Shown piece after piece: positions 26,482 through 36,531 of a DNA stretch of 64,000 nucleotides. The stretch covers positions 157,034 to 221,033 of the forward strand of contig NZ_JAGGPF010000006.1 of assembly GCF_018613935.1 (NCBI RefSeq). Reading direction: 5' to 3'. The translations under genes were made by a program, and so were the position numbers. The notes below the pieces were generated by a model. That model ran no database searches. It worked only from the letters and a program-made list of their open reading frames with translations, and had not been told where the DNA came from. The stretch comes from Agromyces sp. ISL-38 (GTDB taxonomy: Bacteria > Actinomycetota > Actinomycetes > Actinomycetales > Microbacteriaceae). How positions within the stretch are numbered: position 1 is the stretch's first letter; every line of letters starts with the position of its first letter.

Positions 26482-27861
26482 ATGACCAAGCTCGCAGGAG
26501 TTCGCTGGGGAAGCGCGACCGCCGCCTACCAGATCGAAGGCGCCGTCACCGACGGAGGCCGTGTCCCCACCATCTGGGACGAATTCACCGCCCGGCCCGG
26601 CGCGACGACCCGCGGCGACACGGGTGCCGTGGCCTGCGGGGCCTACGACGACCCCGAAGGGATGCTTGACGCGATCGAATGGCTCGGACTCGAGACGTAC
26701 CGCTTCTCGATCGCATGGAGCCGCATCATCACCGGGCCGGAGGGCCAGAGCAATCCGGAAGGCATCGCCTACTACCGGCGCGTCCTTCAAGAGCTCCGAG
26801 ACCGCGGCGTCACTCCCGTCGTCACCCTTTACCACTGGGACCTGCCGCAATGGCTCCAGGATCGCGGAGGATGGACGAGCCTCGCGACAACGGACGCATT
26901 CGTGCACTTCGCGAACGTTGCCGCGCGTGAACTCGGCGACCTCGTCAACGACTGGATCACCGTGAACGAACCGTTCTGCGCGGCGTTCCACGGCCACCTG
27001 AGCGGATTACACGCCCCCGGCATCCAGGATGAGCCGACGGCGCTGCGGGCTGCCCTCGTGCAACTGCACACCCACGGTGAGGCCGCGCGCGCGCTCCGCG
27101 CCATCAACCCAGACTTCCGCATCGGGCTGGCGATGAACCTCTCGGACCTCGCCCCGGCCACCGAACACCCCGAAGATCTCGAAGCGCACCGCCGGGCCGA
27201 CCTCGTCGAAAATCGGCTCTTCCTGTACACCGTGCTTCAGGGACGACTGCCCGCAGACACAGCGGCGTACTTCGGCGCCGACGCCGTGTCGGGCGCTGTC
27301 GAAGGCATCGATGTGTCGCGGATCGCCGAGCCGCTCGACTTCATCGGCATCAACTACTACGAACACAACGTCGTCTGCGCCGCTGACCAGGGCAACGACC
27401 TGGTCGTCCGCGGCATCGAGAAGCTGCCGGTGCCCGAGCCGCGCAGTTCGAACGGCGTCGCCGTTCGACCCGACGGTTTCACCCGGGTTCTGCTCCGCGT
27501 CGCCGCGCTCGCACCGGACCTGCCGATCTGGGTGACCGAGAACGGCATCGGCCTCTGGGACTACCTCGGACCCGACGGAACGTGCAACGACATCGAACGC
27601 GTCGCGTTCATCGACCAGTACCTCGACGCACTCGCGGACGCGGTGACGCAGGGCGCGAAAGTCGAGGCGTATTACTTCTGGGCCCTGATGGACAACTTCG
27701 AATGGTCTCACGGCTACGAGCTGCGGTACGGGCTCTTTTATACCGACTACCCGAGCGGACGGCTCACTCCAAAGGCGAGCGCGCAACAGTATCGCTCCCT
27801 CATCGCCGAAGAGCGTGGCGGCGGCGCAGACAACGCGCGTCGCGTAGGCGCAGCAGCATGA
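26482..27861 (+). CDS. Glycoside hydrolase family 1 beta-glucosidase
   Basis: A 459-residue cytoplasmic enzyme of standard GH1 length, started at ATG 26482 after AAGAAGGAAG. It opens with WGSATAAYQIEGA, the family N-terminal signature. Acid/base Glu 163 lies in TVNEPF and nucleophile Glu 353 in WVTENGIGLWDY. YYFWALMDNFEWSHGY near the end forms the sugar-binding rim. It hydrolyses imported beta-glucosides to glucose. The stop overlaps the start of the downstream GH3 (ATGA), so the two are co-translated. Confidence 0.95.
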   Translation: MTKLAGVRWGSATAAYQIEGAVTDGGRVPTIWDEFTARPGATTRGDTGAVACGAYDDPEGMLDAIEWLGLETYRFSIAWSRIITGPEGQSNPEGIAYYRRVLQELRDRGVTPVVTLYHWDLPQWLQDRGGWTSLATTDAFVHFANVAARELGDLVNDWITVNEPFCAAFHGHLSGLHAPGIQDEPTALRAALVQLHTHGEAARALRAINPDFRIGLAMNLSDLAPATEHPEDLEAHRRADLVENRLFLYTVLQGRLPADTAAYFGADAVSGAVEGIDVSRIAEPLDFIGINYYEHNVVCAADQGNDLVVRGIEKLPVPEPRSSNGVAVRPDGFTRVLLRVAALAPDLPIWVTENGIGLWDYLGPDGTCNDIERVAFIDQYLDALADAVTQGAKVEAYYFWALMDNFEWSHGYELRYGLFYTDYPSGRLTPKASAQQYRSLIAEERGGGADNARRVGAAA

Positions 27862-30476
27862 GAAGGAGCAGGCAGGACGCACGCGTGCTGTGGCACACTT
27901 CGCCGACCGCATCCACCGAGGCGCGCCTACGCGACCTTGTCGCTTCGCTCACCCTCACCGAGAAGGTCGCGCTCTGCTCGGGCGCGGGGACGTGGCACAC
28001 CACCGCGATCCCGCGTATCGATCTGGACGCCATCGCCGTATCGGACGGGCCGGCGGGAATCCGGGGCACCGCCACCGATCTCGCCGAGGTCCGCATCGCG
28101 AGCGACGAGGAGTTGTCAATCTCGTTTCCCGCTCCGAGCGCGCTGGCTGCGACCTGGGATGTGGGTCTCGCCGAGCGCTTCGGGCAGGCGCTCGCGAGCG
28201 AGGCGGTCCGCGAAGGCGTCGACGTGGTGCTGGCGCCGGTGGTGAACCTGCAGCGCACTCCCGTCGGCGGACGCCATTTCGAATGCTTCTCGGAAGATCC
28301 GCTCCTCACCGGACGGCTGGCGACCGCAATCGTCGAGGGCATCCAGGGCTGCGGAGTCGCCGCCTGTGTGAAGCACTTTGTCGGCAACGAAGCCGAGACC
28401 CGGCGGACGACCGCCATCTCGCGCATCGACGAGCGCACCCTGCGGGAGGTCTACCTCGCCCCGTTCGAGGCGGCGATCCAGGATGCTGGCGCATGGTCGG
28501 TCATGGCGGCCTACAACCGTGTGGACGTGCACGGAGTCGCAGAGAAGGCCGTCGGACACCCGTGGCTGCTCGACGAGCTCCTCCGGCGGGAATGGGGTTT
28601 CGACGGTGTCGTCATGTCCGACTGGTCCGCCGCGACCGACACCGTGTCCACGGGGCGGCACGGACTCGACCTCGTCATGCCGGGTCCGGACACGGTCTGG
28701 TCGGCCGGGCGGCTCGAGGAGGCCGTGGCGCACGGGATGGTCAGCGAGGCCGCCGTCGACGCCAAGGTCCTGAACTTGTTGCGACTCGCCGCCCGCGTCG
28801 GTGCGCTCGACGGGAACCGGACACGGCGGCGCACCGCGGTCTCCCGCGACGGGGCACGCGCCCTGTCGCGCCGAATCGCCGCCTGTTCGTTCGTGGTGCT
28901 CCGGCACGAGCTGAATGACCTCCCCATCGGCGACCCGCCTCGAACGGTCGCCCTGATCGGGCCGAACGCGGTCGCCCCCTATCTGCAGGGCGGCGGGTCC
29001 GCGAGCATCCCGCTGCGTCAGGTGGAGTCCATCGAGCAGGCGCTCGGACGCAGATGGCCCGGCGTCGACGTCACGGTGAGTCCCGGAGCGTATGCGCGGG
29101 TGAACCCGTCGATGCTGACGGCGACTGCACTGCGCGACCCGGAGACCGGTACTTCCGGCGTCCGAGTGGACTACCTGGACGATGGCGGCGCGCAGGTCGC
29201 GTCCGCGCTTTCGGCTGACTGGTCCGGCGTGGTGCGCGCGCTCCCGACGGACATCGCCGATGTGCGGGTGCGGACGGTAGTGCGCCTCGAGGAGCCGGGG
29301 TGGCACTGGCTCGGTGCCGCAGTGGTCGGACGCCACCGCGTGTCCATCGATGGTATCGAGGTGTCGCGCTCCGAGGACCGGGTCGGCGAGGAGGCGGTGC
29401 TCGACTCGAGCGCGAACAACCCCGCCGCGGCCGGGCATGCCATTCATGTGGACGTGCCGCGGGATGTGCTGATCGACGTGACCGCGCAGAACGTCGATGC
29501 GGGCGGACTCGGGGTGTTCGCGCGGGCCGGGCTGCACCATCGGGTGCCCGGTCCGTCCGCTGACGCGCTGATCGCCGAAGCCGTCGAGCACGCCGTGACG
29601 AGCGACCTGGTCGTGGTGGTCATCGGCACGAACGAGGATATCGAGTCCGAGGGGTGGGACCGACCCGATCTGGCGCTCCCGGGCGCGCAGAATCGACTCG
29701 TGGACGCCGTCCTCGCCGTCCGCCCGGACGCAGTCGTCGTCGTCAACGCCGGCGCACCCGTCGAGCTGCCGTGGCTGCATCGTGCCTCGACCGTGCTGTG
29801 GGCGTGGCTGCCCGGGCAGGAGTTCGCCGGAGCCTTGACGGACGTCCTCGCGGGTGACGCCGAGCCGTCCGGGCGGCTGCCGTGGACCCTGCCCGTCCGG
29901 CACGACGACGTGCCCGTGCGCGACGGCATTCCCGACGCAGGCGACGTCGTCGACTACCTCGACGGCCTCGACGTCGGATACCGCGGGTGGCTTCGCTCCG
30001 GCGTCCAGCCGATGCTCCCGTTCGGGTTCGGGCTGGGGTGGACGACATGGCGGTACTCGGATGCATCGGCGGGCCCGTGGTCGGCGAACGGCATCGAGGT
30101 CGGATGCACGGTCGAGAACATCGGCGCGCGGTCGGGTCGCGAGGTCGTTCAGGTCTACGTCGAGGCCTCAACCGGCGAACCCCGACGCCCACGTCGCTGG
30201 CTTGGCGGGTTCGGAATTGCCGAGGTTTCCGCCGGTGAGAGACGGAACATCACGGTGCGAATCCCGCGACGGGCGTTCGAGGTTTGGGATACGGACCAGG
30301 GGGCCTGGAGGCTCCCAGCAGGGGAATACCAGCTACTGATCGGGCGAGACGTCAGCGACATCCGGAACCGGATCGCCGCCCGCATCGACGACGAATTCGG
30401 AGATGACGTCGAACTGTTCGATTTCGAGGGTCGGCAGACCCGAAGCGCACAACTGACCAATGGAGGTCCCAAATGA
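27858..30476 (+). CDS. Cytoplasmic glycoside hydrolase family 3 beta-glucosidase with PA14-like insert
   Basis: An 872-residue GH3 enzyme started at ATG 27858, the overlap with the GH1 stop; the frame extends further upstream only inside GH1. The barrel has SDGPAGIRG, CVKHFVGNEAE and nucleophile loop GVVMSDWSAATD with Asp 255. The C-terminal domain has an inserted beta-rich PA14-like segment (about 415-565) and resumes at VVVVIGTNEDIESEGWDRPD, followed by a fibronectin-III-like end. No signal peptide is visible. It probably cleaves the glucosides that GH1 handles poorly. The next gene overlaps by four bases. Confidence 0.93.
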   Translation: MRRSRQDARVLWHTSPTASTEARLRDLVASLTLTEKVALCSGAGTWHTTAIPRIDLDAIAVSDGPAGIRGTATDLAEVRIASDEELSISFPAPSALAATWDVGLAERFGQALASEAVREGVDVVLAPVVNLQRTPVGGRHFECFSEDPLLTGRLATAIVEGIQGCGVAACVKHFVGNEAETRRTTAISRIDERTLREVYLAPFEAAIQDAGAWSVMAAYNRVDVHGVAEKAVGHPWLLDELLRREWGFDGVVMSDWSAATDTVSTGRHGLDLVMPGPDTVWSAGRLEEAVAHGMVSEAAVDAKVLNLLRLAARVGALDGNRTRRRTAVSRDGARALSRRIAACSFVVLRHELNDLPIGDPPRTVALIGPNAVAPYLQGGGSASIPLRQVESIEQALGRRWPGVDVTVSPGAYARVNPSMLTATALRDPETGTSGVRVDYLDDGGAQVASALSADWSGVVRALPTDIADVRVRTVVRLEEPGWHWLGAAVVGRHRVSIDGIEVSRSEDRVGEEAVLDSSANNPAAAGHAIHVDVPRDVLIDVTAQNVDAGGLGVFARAGLHHRVPGPSADALIAEAVEHAVTSDLVVVVIGTNEDIESEGWDRPDLALPGAQNRLVDAVLAVRPDAVVVVNAGAPVELPWLHRASTVLWAWLPGQEFAGALTDVLAGDAEPSGRLPWTLPVRHDDVPVRDGIPDAGDVVDYLDGLDVGYRGWLRSGVQPMLPFGFGLGWTTWRYSDASAGPWSANGIEVGCTVENIGARSGREVVQVYVEASTGEPRRPRRWLGGFGIAEVSAGERRNITVRIPRRAFEVWDTDQGAWRLPAGEYQLLIGRDVSDIRNRIAARIDDEFGDDVELFDFEGRQTRSAQLTNGGPK

Positions 30477-33400
30477 TTATTCGCCACAACGCGCCCGCCC
30501 CGCGGCCACTCGGGCCGATCCGCCCGGAGCGCGCCAGGATTCGTTCCGTCCTCGCCGGCGGCACGGCGCTCGCCCTCACGGCCGTTCTGTCGGTCCAGTG
30601 GGTGGCCACGCCGATGCAGGCGGCGGCGGAGCCCGGGACCGCGGTCCAGTGGTTCCAGACGAGCGAGGCGGGCGACCGGCTCACGGCAAAGCCGAACCTG
30701 AGCTTCTCGGAGGACACAGCGGGAACGGTCCCGACCATCGAGGTCGACCCGCGCGTCCAGCATCAGGCGATCGACGGCTACGGCGCTTCGCTCAACGAGG
30801 TCGGTTATGAGCTGCTGTCCAAGCTGTCCCCGGCAGACCAGGACGAGCTCATGGAGTCGATCTTCGACCCGGTCAACGGGGCCGGCTTCAGCCTGACGCG
30901 CGTGCCGATGGGCACCAATGACTTCTCCTTCCTGCCGGACTACACGTACGCCGACGTCCCGGCGGGCAGCACCGACTTCGATCTGTCATCGTTCTCGGTC
31001 GACCGCGACCTCGAGCGGCTCATTCCGTTCGCCCAGGCCGCTCAGGACGCGAGCGACGAGCTCCGCCTGTTCGCGTCCCCGTGGACCGCTCCGCCGTGGA
31101 TGAAGACCAACCAGGACTATTTCAACGGCGGATGCGTCATTCCGCCCACGGCACAGTTGACAGACCCGGTGAACTGCAACGGCTCCACCGCGGTCGATCC
31201 TCGGTACTACGAGACGTACGCGGAGTATTTCTCGCGGTACGTGCAGGCCCTCGAGGCCGCCGGCGTGACCGTCGACTGGATCGTGCCGCAGAACGAGCCC
31301 GGCTATCCGGCCAAGTTCGGCTCCACCACATGGAATCCGCAGCAGATGGCGGCATTCATCGGCGACTACCTCGGTCCGCGCTTCGACACGGATGGCATCG
31401 AGGCGAGGATCCGAGGGTTCGAGTGGAACCGCGACCAGTACACATTCCCCGCGACGCTGCTCGACGACCCGGAAGTGCGAGAACACCTGTCGGGCATCAA
31501 CTGGCACAACTACGAGTGCCTCGCGCACTGCCAGCCCGACAACGTCGAACTCGTGGACGCACTGCACCCGGGGTACAGCAGCTGGATGAGCGAGTATACG
31601 TCGATCGACGGCCCGCACCCGGACTACCTGGACGGCGAGCAGTGGGGCCGGACCATCATGACGGATATGGGCCTCGGCGAGAGCGGCTGGGTGTACTGGA
31701 ACCTGTTCCTGGACGAGGACGGAGGCCCCTACGCCAAGAACCCGGACGGGACGGACCGCAGCGGCACCCAGGACCCGATGGTCATCATCGACGACGGAAC
31801 GGACGCGTCCCCGGAGTCTCCGCCACAGGTCACCTACCTGTCGAAGTTCCACTACCTGTCCCACTTCTCGAAGTGGGTCCGGCCCGGTGCACACCGCATC
31901 GGATCCACCGGCGGACTCGCCGGTGAACCGGGCGGCGGCAAGGTCCTCGAATTCGAGGCGTTCAAGAACGCCGACGGCAGCGAGGCGCTGGTGGTGATGA
32001 ACACCGCCGACGAGGCGACCCCCATCACCGTCGCGGAGGAGGGCGGCGTCTTCTCGGCGACGCTCGACGCGCACTCCATCAGCACTTTCATCTGGGACGC
32101 GCCGAACAACTCCGTCCACGTGCGCGCGGGAGCGACAACTTCGTGGAACAGCGTCAGTTCGGACCAGTACGCCGCGGAGTCCGGCTTCACCGGCGGCACT
32201 GCGGCGTCGACGTCACAGGACATCGCCGGGACCGCGGACGACCCGCTCTACCAGTCCGAGCGATACGGCGACTTCTCGTACGCCGCCGCCCTCCCGGATG
32301 GTCGGTACGAGGTGACGCTCCGGCTCAGCGAGAACCACTGGGATGATCCCGGCGACCGTGTCTTCGACGTCGTGGCCGAGGGTGCGACCGTGCTCGACGA
32401 CGTGGACATCCTCGAGGAGGCGGGCGGCAGGTTCCGGCCCTACGACGTATCCTTTACCACGACCGTGGCGGACGGCTCCCTCGACCTCGGCTTCGAGTCC
32501 GTCGTCGACAACGCGAAAGTGAGTGCGCTGTCCATCGTGCCGCTTCGCGCCACGGGCGAGCCCTTCGCGTCGACCGTGACCGCCGGAGTCGCCGACGGCT
32601 ACAGCCTCGCCGGCGTCAGCCTGCCCGGCATGGTGCTGGCCCAGGATTACAACAGCGGCGGCGAAGGCGTCGCATACCACGCGGACTACCAGGGCGGCAC
32701 AGCGACGACCTATCGCGCGGACGCGATGAACCTCGAGGTCTGCTCAAACGACGACCACTGTGGCGGCGACGGCCAGAACCTGGGCTGGATCAGCACCGGG
32801 GACTACTTCCACTACACCCGCGAGGTGAACGTCGGCGGGAACTACGACGTCATCCTCCGCACCGCGAGCACCACTCAGGGTGAGATCGAGCTGCGGCTGG
32901 ACGGTCGCGTGATCGGGCAAGCCACGGTGCCCGACAGCGGCGGCGCTCAGAACTGGGTGGACGTGCCGATGTACGGACTGACCCTGCCCGAGGGCACGCA
33001 CACCTTCACCGTCACGGCGCTGTCCGGGGGCTTCAACCTCCACTACCTCGACGTCAAGAAGGTCCACCCCCTCTCGGCCAGCACGCTCATCCCGGCGGCC
33101 GCCTACGCCGGCGGCGGCGAGGGCTCCGGTTACCACGACACGACGCCGGGCAGCGAGACCACCCCGGGTGCCGACGGCTTCCTCCGCGGTGAGGACGTGG
33201 ACCTGGAGAACAGCAAGGAAGGCAGATATGACATCGGGTTCGTCGCTGCCGGCGAGTGGATCCGGTACGACGTCTACTCGCACACCGCCGCCAGCTACGA
33301 CGTGCGGCTGCGCTACGCCAGCGGCACGTCGGGCGCCCGGTTCGCCATGGCGGTCGACGATCCCACCGCGGCCAGTGGCTGGGTGTCCCTGCCATCCACC

Positions 33401-35686
33401 GGAGGCTGGCAGGGCTGGGCCGACAGCACCGTCGCTACCATCTCCCTGCCCGCGGGGACGCACGCCATCTACGTCCTCACAGACACAGGCGGGTTCAACC
33501 TCAACCGACTGGGCGTTACGACGCAAGGCTACCGGCTGTACCTCCACTCCTCCCAGGCCGTCGAGGACCGGGTCGACGACCTGCTGGGGCGCATGACGCT
33601 CGACGAGAAGCTCGGGCAGATGACGCAGGCCGAGCGGCTGGCGCTGGGCTCCAACGACGAGATCCCCACCTACCGACTCGGGTCACTGCTCAGTGGCGGT
33701 GGCTCCGCGCCCTCGCCCAACACGGCGACGGCGTGGGCCGACATGATCGACGGCTACCAGAGCGCGGCACTGAGCACGCCTCTTCAGATCCCGCTCTTCT
33801 ACGCGGTGGACGCCGTCCACGGCCACAACAACGTGGTCGGGGCCACGATCTTTCCCCACAACATCGGGCTCGGCGCAGCGAACGACGCGGCGCTGGTGGA
33901 GAACATCGGCCGCGCGACGGCCGAGGAGCTGGCCGGTACCGGCGTCTCGTGGAACTTCGCCCCCTGCGCTTGCGTGGCGCGCAACGACAGATGGGGGCGC
34001 ACACTGGAGTCCTTCGGCGAGACCGCGCAGCGACCGTCCGCCTTGGCGCCGGCGCTCGTCACAGGGCTGCAAGGCGACACCATCGGCGGCGAGAGCTCGG
34101 TCATGGCGACCGCCAAGCACTACATCGGCGATGGCGGCACCGCGGGCGGAATAGACCAGGGCGACGCCCAGATCAGCGAGGCGGAGCTGCGGGAGATCCA
34201 TCTCCCGCCGTTCCAGGCAGCGGTGGATGCGAACGTCGGCTCGGTCATGGTGTCCTACAGCAGTTGGAACGGTGTCAAGTCTCACGCCAACAAGTACCTC
34301 GTGACCACCCTGCTCAAGAACGAGCTCGGCTTCGATGGGATCGTCGTGTCCGACTGGTCGGGCATCGACCAGATCGACGGCGCGGGTGGGTTCACCGACG
34401 ACGAGGTGCGGCTCGCGATCAACGCCGGCATCGACGTGGTGATGGTGCCGTTCGAGTACGAGGCATTCATCGACTCGTTGCGACGAAACGTGGCGATCGG
34501 CGCGATCTCGGCGGGTCGGATCGACGACGCGGTCACACGCATCCTGACGAAGAAGTTCGAGTACGGGCTGTTCGAGAACCCCTTCGCCGACCGCACGCTG
34601 ACCGCATCGGTGGGCAGCGCCGAGCATCGTGACATCGCCAGGACCGCCGTCCAGAAGTCCCAGGTGCTGCTCAAGAACACCAACGGGATCCTCCCGCTCG
34701 CGACGACCACCGGACGGGTGTTCGTGGCCGGCAAGAGCGCCGACAACATCGGATACCAGAGCGGCGGCTGGACCGTCAACTGGCAGGGCGGCAGTGGGCC
34801 GATCACGCCGGGAACGACCATCCTCGACGGCATCCAGGAGGTGGTCTCGCCGGAGACGACGGTCACGTTCAGCGCGGACGGAACCGGCATCGACGGCAGT
34901 TACAACGTGGCGATCGCCGTGGTCGGCGAGACGCCGTACGCGGAGACGGCCGGCGATCGCCCCGGGGGCATGGGGCTCGACGCGACCGACCTCGACACGT
35001 TGAGCCGCCTCCAGGCGTCTGGAGTGCCGGTGGTCGTCGTCCTCGTGTCCGGTCGCCCGCTGGATATCGCAACGCAGTTGGACGGCTGGGACGCGCTCGT
35101 GGCGGCGTGGCTGCCGGGCACCGAGGGCGACGGAGTGGCGGATGTGCTGTTCGGCGCCGTCGATCCCACGGGTACGCTCCCTGTCACATGGCAGCAGAGT
35201 GCCGACCAGGAGCCGATCAACGACGGAGACGGCAAGCCGTCGTTGTTCGCGTACGGTTCCAGCCTCGGCGTCGGAGCCACACAGTCCGCCCGCGACGTGA
35301 TCGGCGCGGTCTACTTCGACGGCCAGTCGGGCACCTCGGTGGGACTGTGCACGGACGCCGGCTGCGGCCAGAACGTGGGCAGCACGACCGCCGGAGACAT
35401 CCTCTGGTACGAGAATGTGGACTTTGGCGGGACATCCCCGGCAAGCGTGACCACGAGGGTGGCGTCAGGGTCGACTGTAGCCGGCACGCTGCAGTATCGG
35501 CTCGACAGCCCGACCGGTCCGGTCGTCGCGGAGGTGGCGACCGAGAGCACAGGCGGCTGGCAGGAGTGGGTCACAGAGATCTCCCCGGTGCTGACTCCGG
35601 TCACTGGTGTGCATACGCTCTACGTCGTCTTCGACAGCGCGGAGCCGGAGGACCTCGTGAACGTGACTTGGTTCAGATTCGAGTGA
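30473..35686 (+). CDS. Secreted GH30 - malectin/CBM6 - GH3 bifunctional beta-glucanase
   Basis: A 1737-residue exported protein. After a signal peptide (hydrophobic part ALALTAVLSVQWVA), residues about 80-530 are GH30: acid/base Glu 275 in PQNEPGYP and nucleophile Glu 374 in WMSEYTS. A malectin-like domain spans about 545-696, followed by two CBM6-like domains (about 716-862 and 871-1016, each with YH near the start and GGFNL near the end). A complete GH3 spans about 1026-1595, with nucleophile Asp 1294 in GIVVSDWSGID. A third CBM6-like domain ends the protein. GH30 plus ExoI-like GH3 in one chain suggests endo-hydrolysis of beta-1,6-linked glucan with direct release of glucose. It closes the ROK-controlled operon. 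Confidence 0.93.
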   Translation: MIIRHNAPAPRPLGPIRPERARIRSVLAGGTALALTAVLSVQWVATPMQAAAEPGTAVQWFQTSEAGDRLTAKPNLSFSEDTAGTVPTIEVDPRVQHQAIDGYGASLNEVGYELLSKLSPADQDELMESIFDPVNGAGFSLTRVPMGTNDFSFLPDYTYADVPAGSTDFDLSSFSVDRDLERLIPFAQAAQDASDELRLFASPWTAPPWMKTNQDYFNGGCVIPPTAQLTDPVNCNGSTAVDPRYYETYAEYFSRYVQALEAAGVTVDWIVPQNEPGYPAKFGSTTWNPQQMAAFIGDYLGPRFDTDGIEARIRGFEWNRDQYTFPATLLDDPEVREHLSGINWHNYECLAHCQPDNVELVDALHPGYSSWMSEYTSIDGPHPDYLDGEQWGRTIMTDMGLGESGWVYWNLFLDEDGGPYAKNPDGTDRSGTQDPMVIIDDGTDASPESPPQVTYLSKFHYLSHFSKWVRPGAHRIGSTGGLAGEPGGGKVLEFEAFKNADGSEALVVMNTADEATPITVAEEGGVFSATLDAHSISTFIWDAPNNSVHVRAGATTSWNSVSSDQYAAESGFTGGTAASTSQDIAGTADDPLYQSERYGDFSYAAALPDGRYEVTLRLSENHWDDPGDRVFDVVAEGATVLDDVDILEEAGGRFRPYDVSFTTTVADGSLDLGFESVVDNAKVSALSIVPLRATGEPFASTVTAGVADGYSLAGVSLPGMVLAQDYNSGGEGVAYHADYQGGTATTYRADAMNLEVCSNDDHCGGDGQNLGWISTGDYFHYTREVNVGGNYDVILRTASTTQGEIELRLDGRVIGQATVPDSGGAQNWVDVPMYGLTLPEGTHTFTVTALSGGFNLHYLDVKKVHPLSASTLIPAAAYAGGGEGSGYHDTTPGSETTPGADGFLRGEDVDLENSKEGRYDIGFVAAGEWIRYDVYSHTAASYDVRLRYASGTSGARFAMAVDDPTAASGWVSLPSTGGWQGWADSTVATISLPAGTHAIYVLTDTGGFNLNRLGVTTQGYRLYLHSSQAVEDRVDDLLGRMTLDEKLGQMTQAERLALGSNDEIPTYRLGSLLSGGGSAPSPNTATAWADMIDGYQSAALSTPLQIPLFYAVDAVHGHNNVVGATIFPHNIGLGAANDAALVENIGRATAEELAGTGVSWNFAPCACVARNDRWGRTLESFGETAQRPSALAPALVTGLQGDTIGGESSVMATAKHYIGDGGTAGGIDQGDAQISEAELREIHLPPFQAAVDANVGSVMVSYSSWNGVKSHANKYLVTTLLKNELGFDGIVVSDWSGIDQIDGAGGFTDDEVRLAINAGIDVVMVPFEYEAFIDSLRRNVAIGAISAGRIDDAVTRILTKKFEYGLFENPFADRTLTASVGSAEHRDIARTAVQKSQVLLKNTNGILPLATTTGRVFVAGKSADNIGYQSGGWTVNWQGGSGPITPGTTILDGIQEVVSPETTVTFSADGTGIDGSYNVAIAVVGETPYAETAGDRPGGMGLDATDLDTLSRLQASGVPVVVVLVSGRPLDIATQLDGWDALVAAWLPGTEGDGVADVLFGAVDPTGTLPVTWQQSADQEPINDGDGKPSLFAYGSSLGVGATQSARDVIGAVYFDGQSGTSVGLCTDAGCGQNVGSTTAGDILWYENVDFGGTSPASVTTRVASGSTVAGTLQYRLDSPTGPVVAEVATESTGGWQEWVTEISPVLTPVTGVHTLYVVFDSAEPEDLVNVTWFRFE

Positions 35687-36119
35687 CACGCCCCACGGGC
35701 CGCGCACAGTTACGTCGTCTCGTGCGCGCGGATCAGCCGAGCTGCCATAGGGCAGCTTCGAACGAAGCGGAGCCTACCCATTCGAATTCCTCCTCCGACG
35801 CACCACTTTCGCTGCAGGATGGCGAACTGGAACTCGCTACCCACGCCACCTTGAAGAAGACGTTCTCGTGGAAGTTGCGCCTCCTGGCTCGAGTGCTACG
35901 CCTGGCACCGAGAGTGGATCATCGGGCGCAATGCCGAGATCAAGGACGAGCGCCTTCGGAAGATCATGGAGGGCGTGGATGCCGCACCAACCCTGCCGCC
36001 CAGGCGGACGGCTTCGCATAGCATCTGGGCCGTGAGCGGCGGCTTGCCCGGTCTGGGCCGTCGTCGTCAGTACGCGCAATGACAACCGACCCGGTTCTGC
36101 CTGCGAAGGTGGAGCCGGG
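35687..36119 (+). other. Gap with an unidentified gene-end fragment
   Basis: No intact gene is visible. From about 35882 to the stop at 36080-36082 one plus-strand frame looks coding: it contains ECYAWHREWIIGRNAEIKD and KIMEGVDAAP and ends RRRQYAQ. Upstream the frame breaks, so it looks like the C-terminal remnant of a lost gene. I cannot name the family. It marks the start of a zone of broken genes. Confidence 0.4.
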
Positions 36120-36493
36120 TCAGTTGCTGTGCATCACGATCCCTTGCGCGGCGCGGGCGACGATCATCCAGCCACTCGACGGGGACAGGCCGATCGCCAG
36201 TGACTCCAGGGAGAAGATCACGAGCCCGATGACGAACATGCGCCGACGTCCGAGAATGTCACCGGCCCGAGCGCCGAGCAATAGCAGCCCGCCGAACACC
36301 AGCGCGTAGGCGTTCTGCACCCAGGACAGGCCAGCGGTCGTGAAGCCGAGGTCTTCGCGGATCCTTGCGAGGCCGGTGAACACGATCGAGTTGTCGAGCA
36401 CGATAATGAAGTAGCTCACGAGGATGATCGTGAGGATCGCGGCCGGGTGGGCGCGTGCTGCACGATCGCGGTGGAGGGAGCGGTCGTGGTCAT
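36120..36493 (-). pseudogene. Truncated, frameshifted MFS drug-efflux transporter (DHA2 type)
   Basis: The first quarter of an EmrB/QacA-like transporter remains. It begins MTTTAPSTAIVQH, shifts frame by one base near 36440-36450, then continues AAILTIILVSYFIIVLDNSI, a region with NAYALVFGGLLLLGARAGD and the family motif DILGRRRMF. It stops abruptly after ARAAQGI, where intact members continue for more than 300 residues. It lies upstream-adjacent to, and on the same strand as, an SDR gene. Confidence 0.8.
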
Positions 36494-36531
36494 CGAGGGT
36501 GTCTTCCTGATTCAGCGGTGTGGGGTGTGGC

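Noticed and set aside
23303..27861. Missing ATPase gene hidden in the sugar importer operon
   Set aside because: All frames between the binding protein and GH1 were accounted for; no Walker motif exists there. A shared ATPase encoded elsewhere is the normal case for this transporter type in actinobacteria.
28116..29903. 595-codon minus-strand open frame opposite the cytoplasmic GH3
   Set aside because: Shadow of a supported gene, His/Arg-rich, no recognisable domain.
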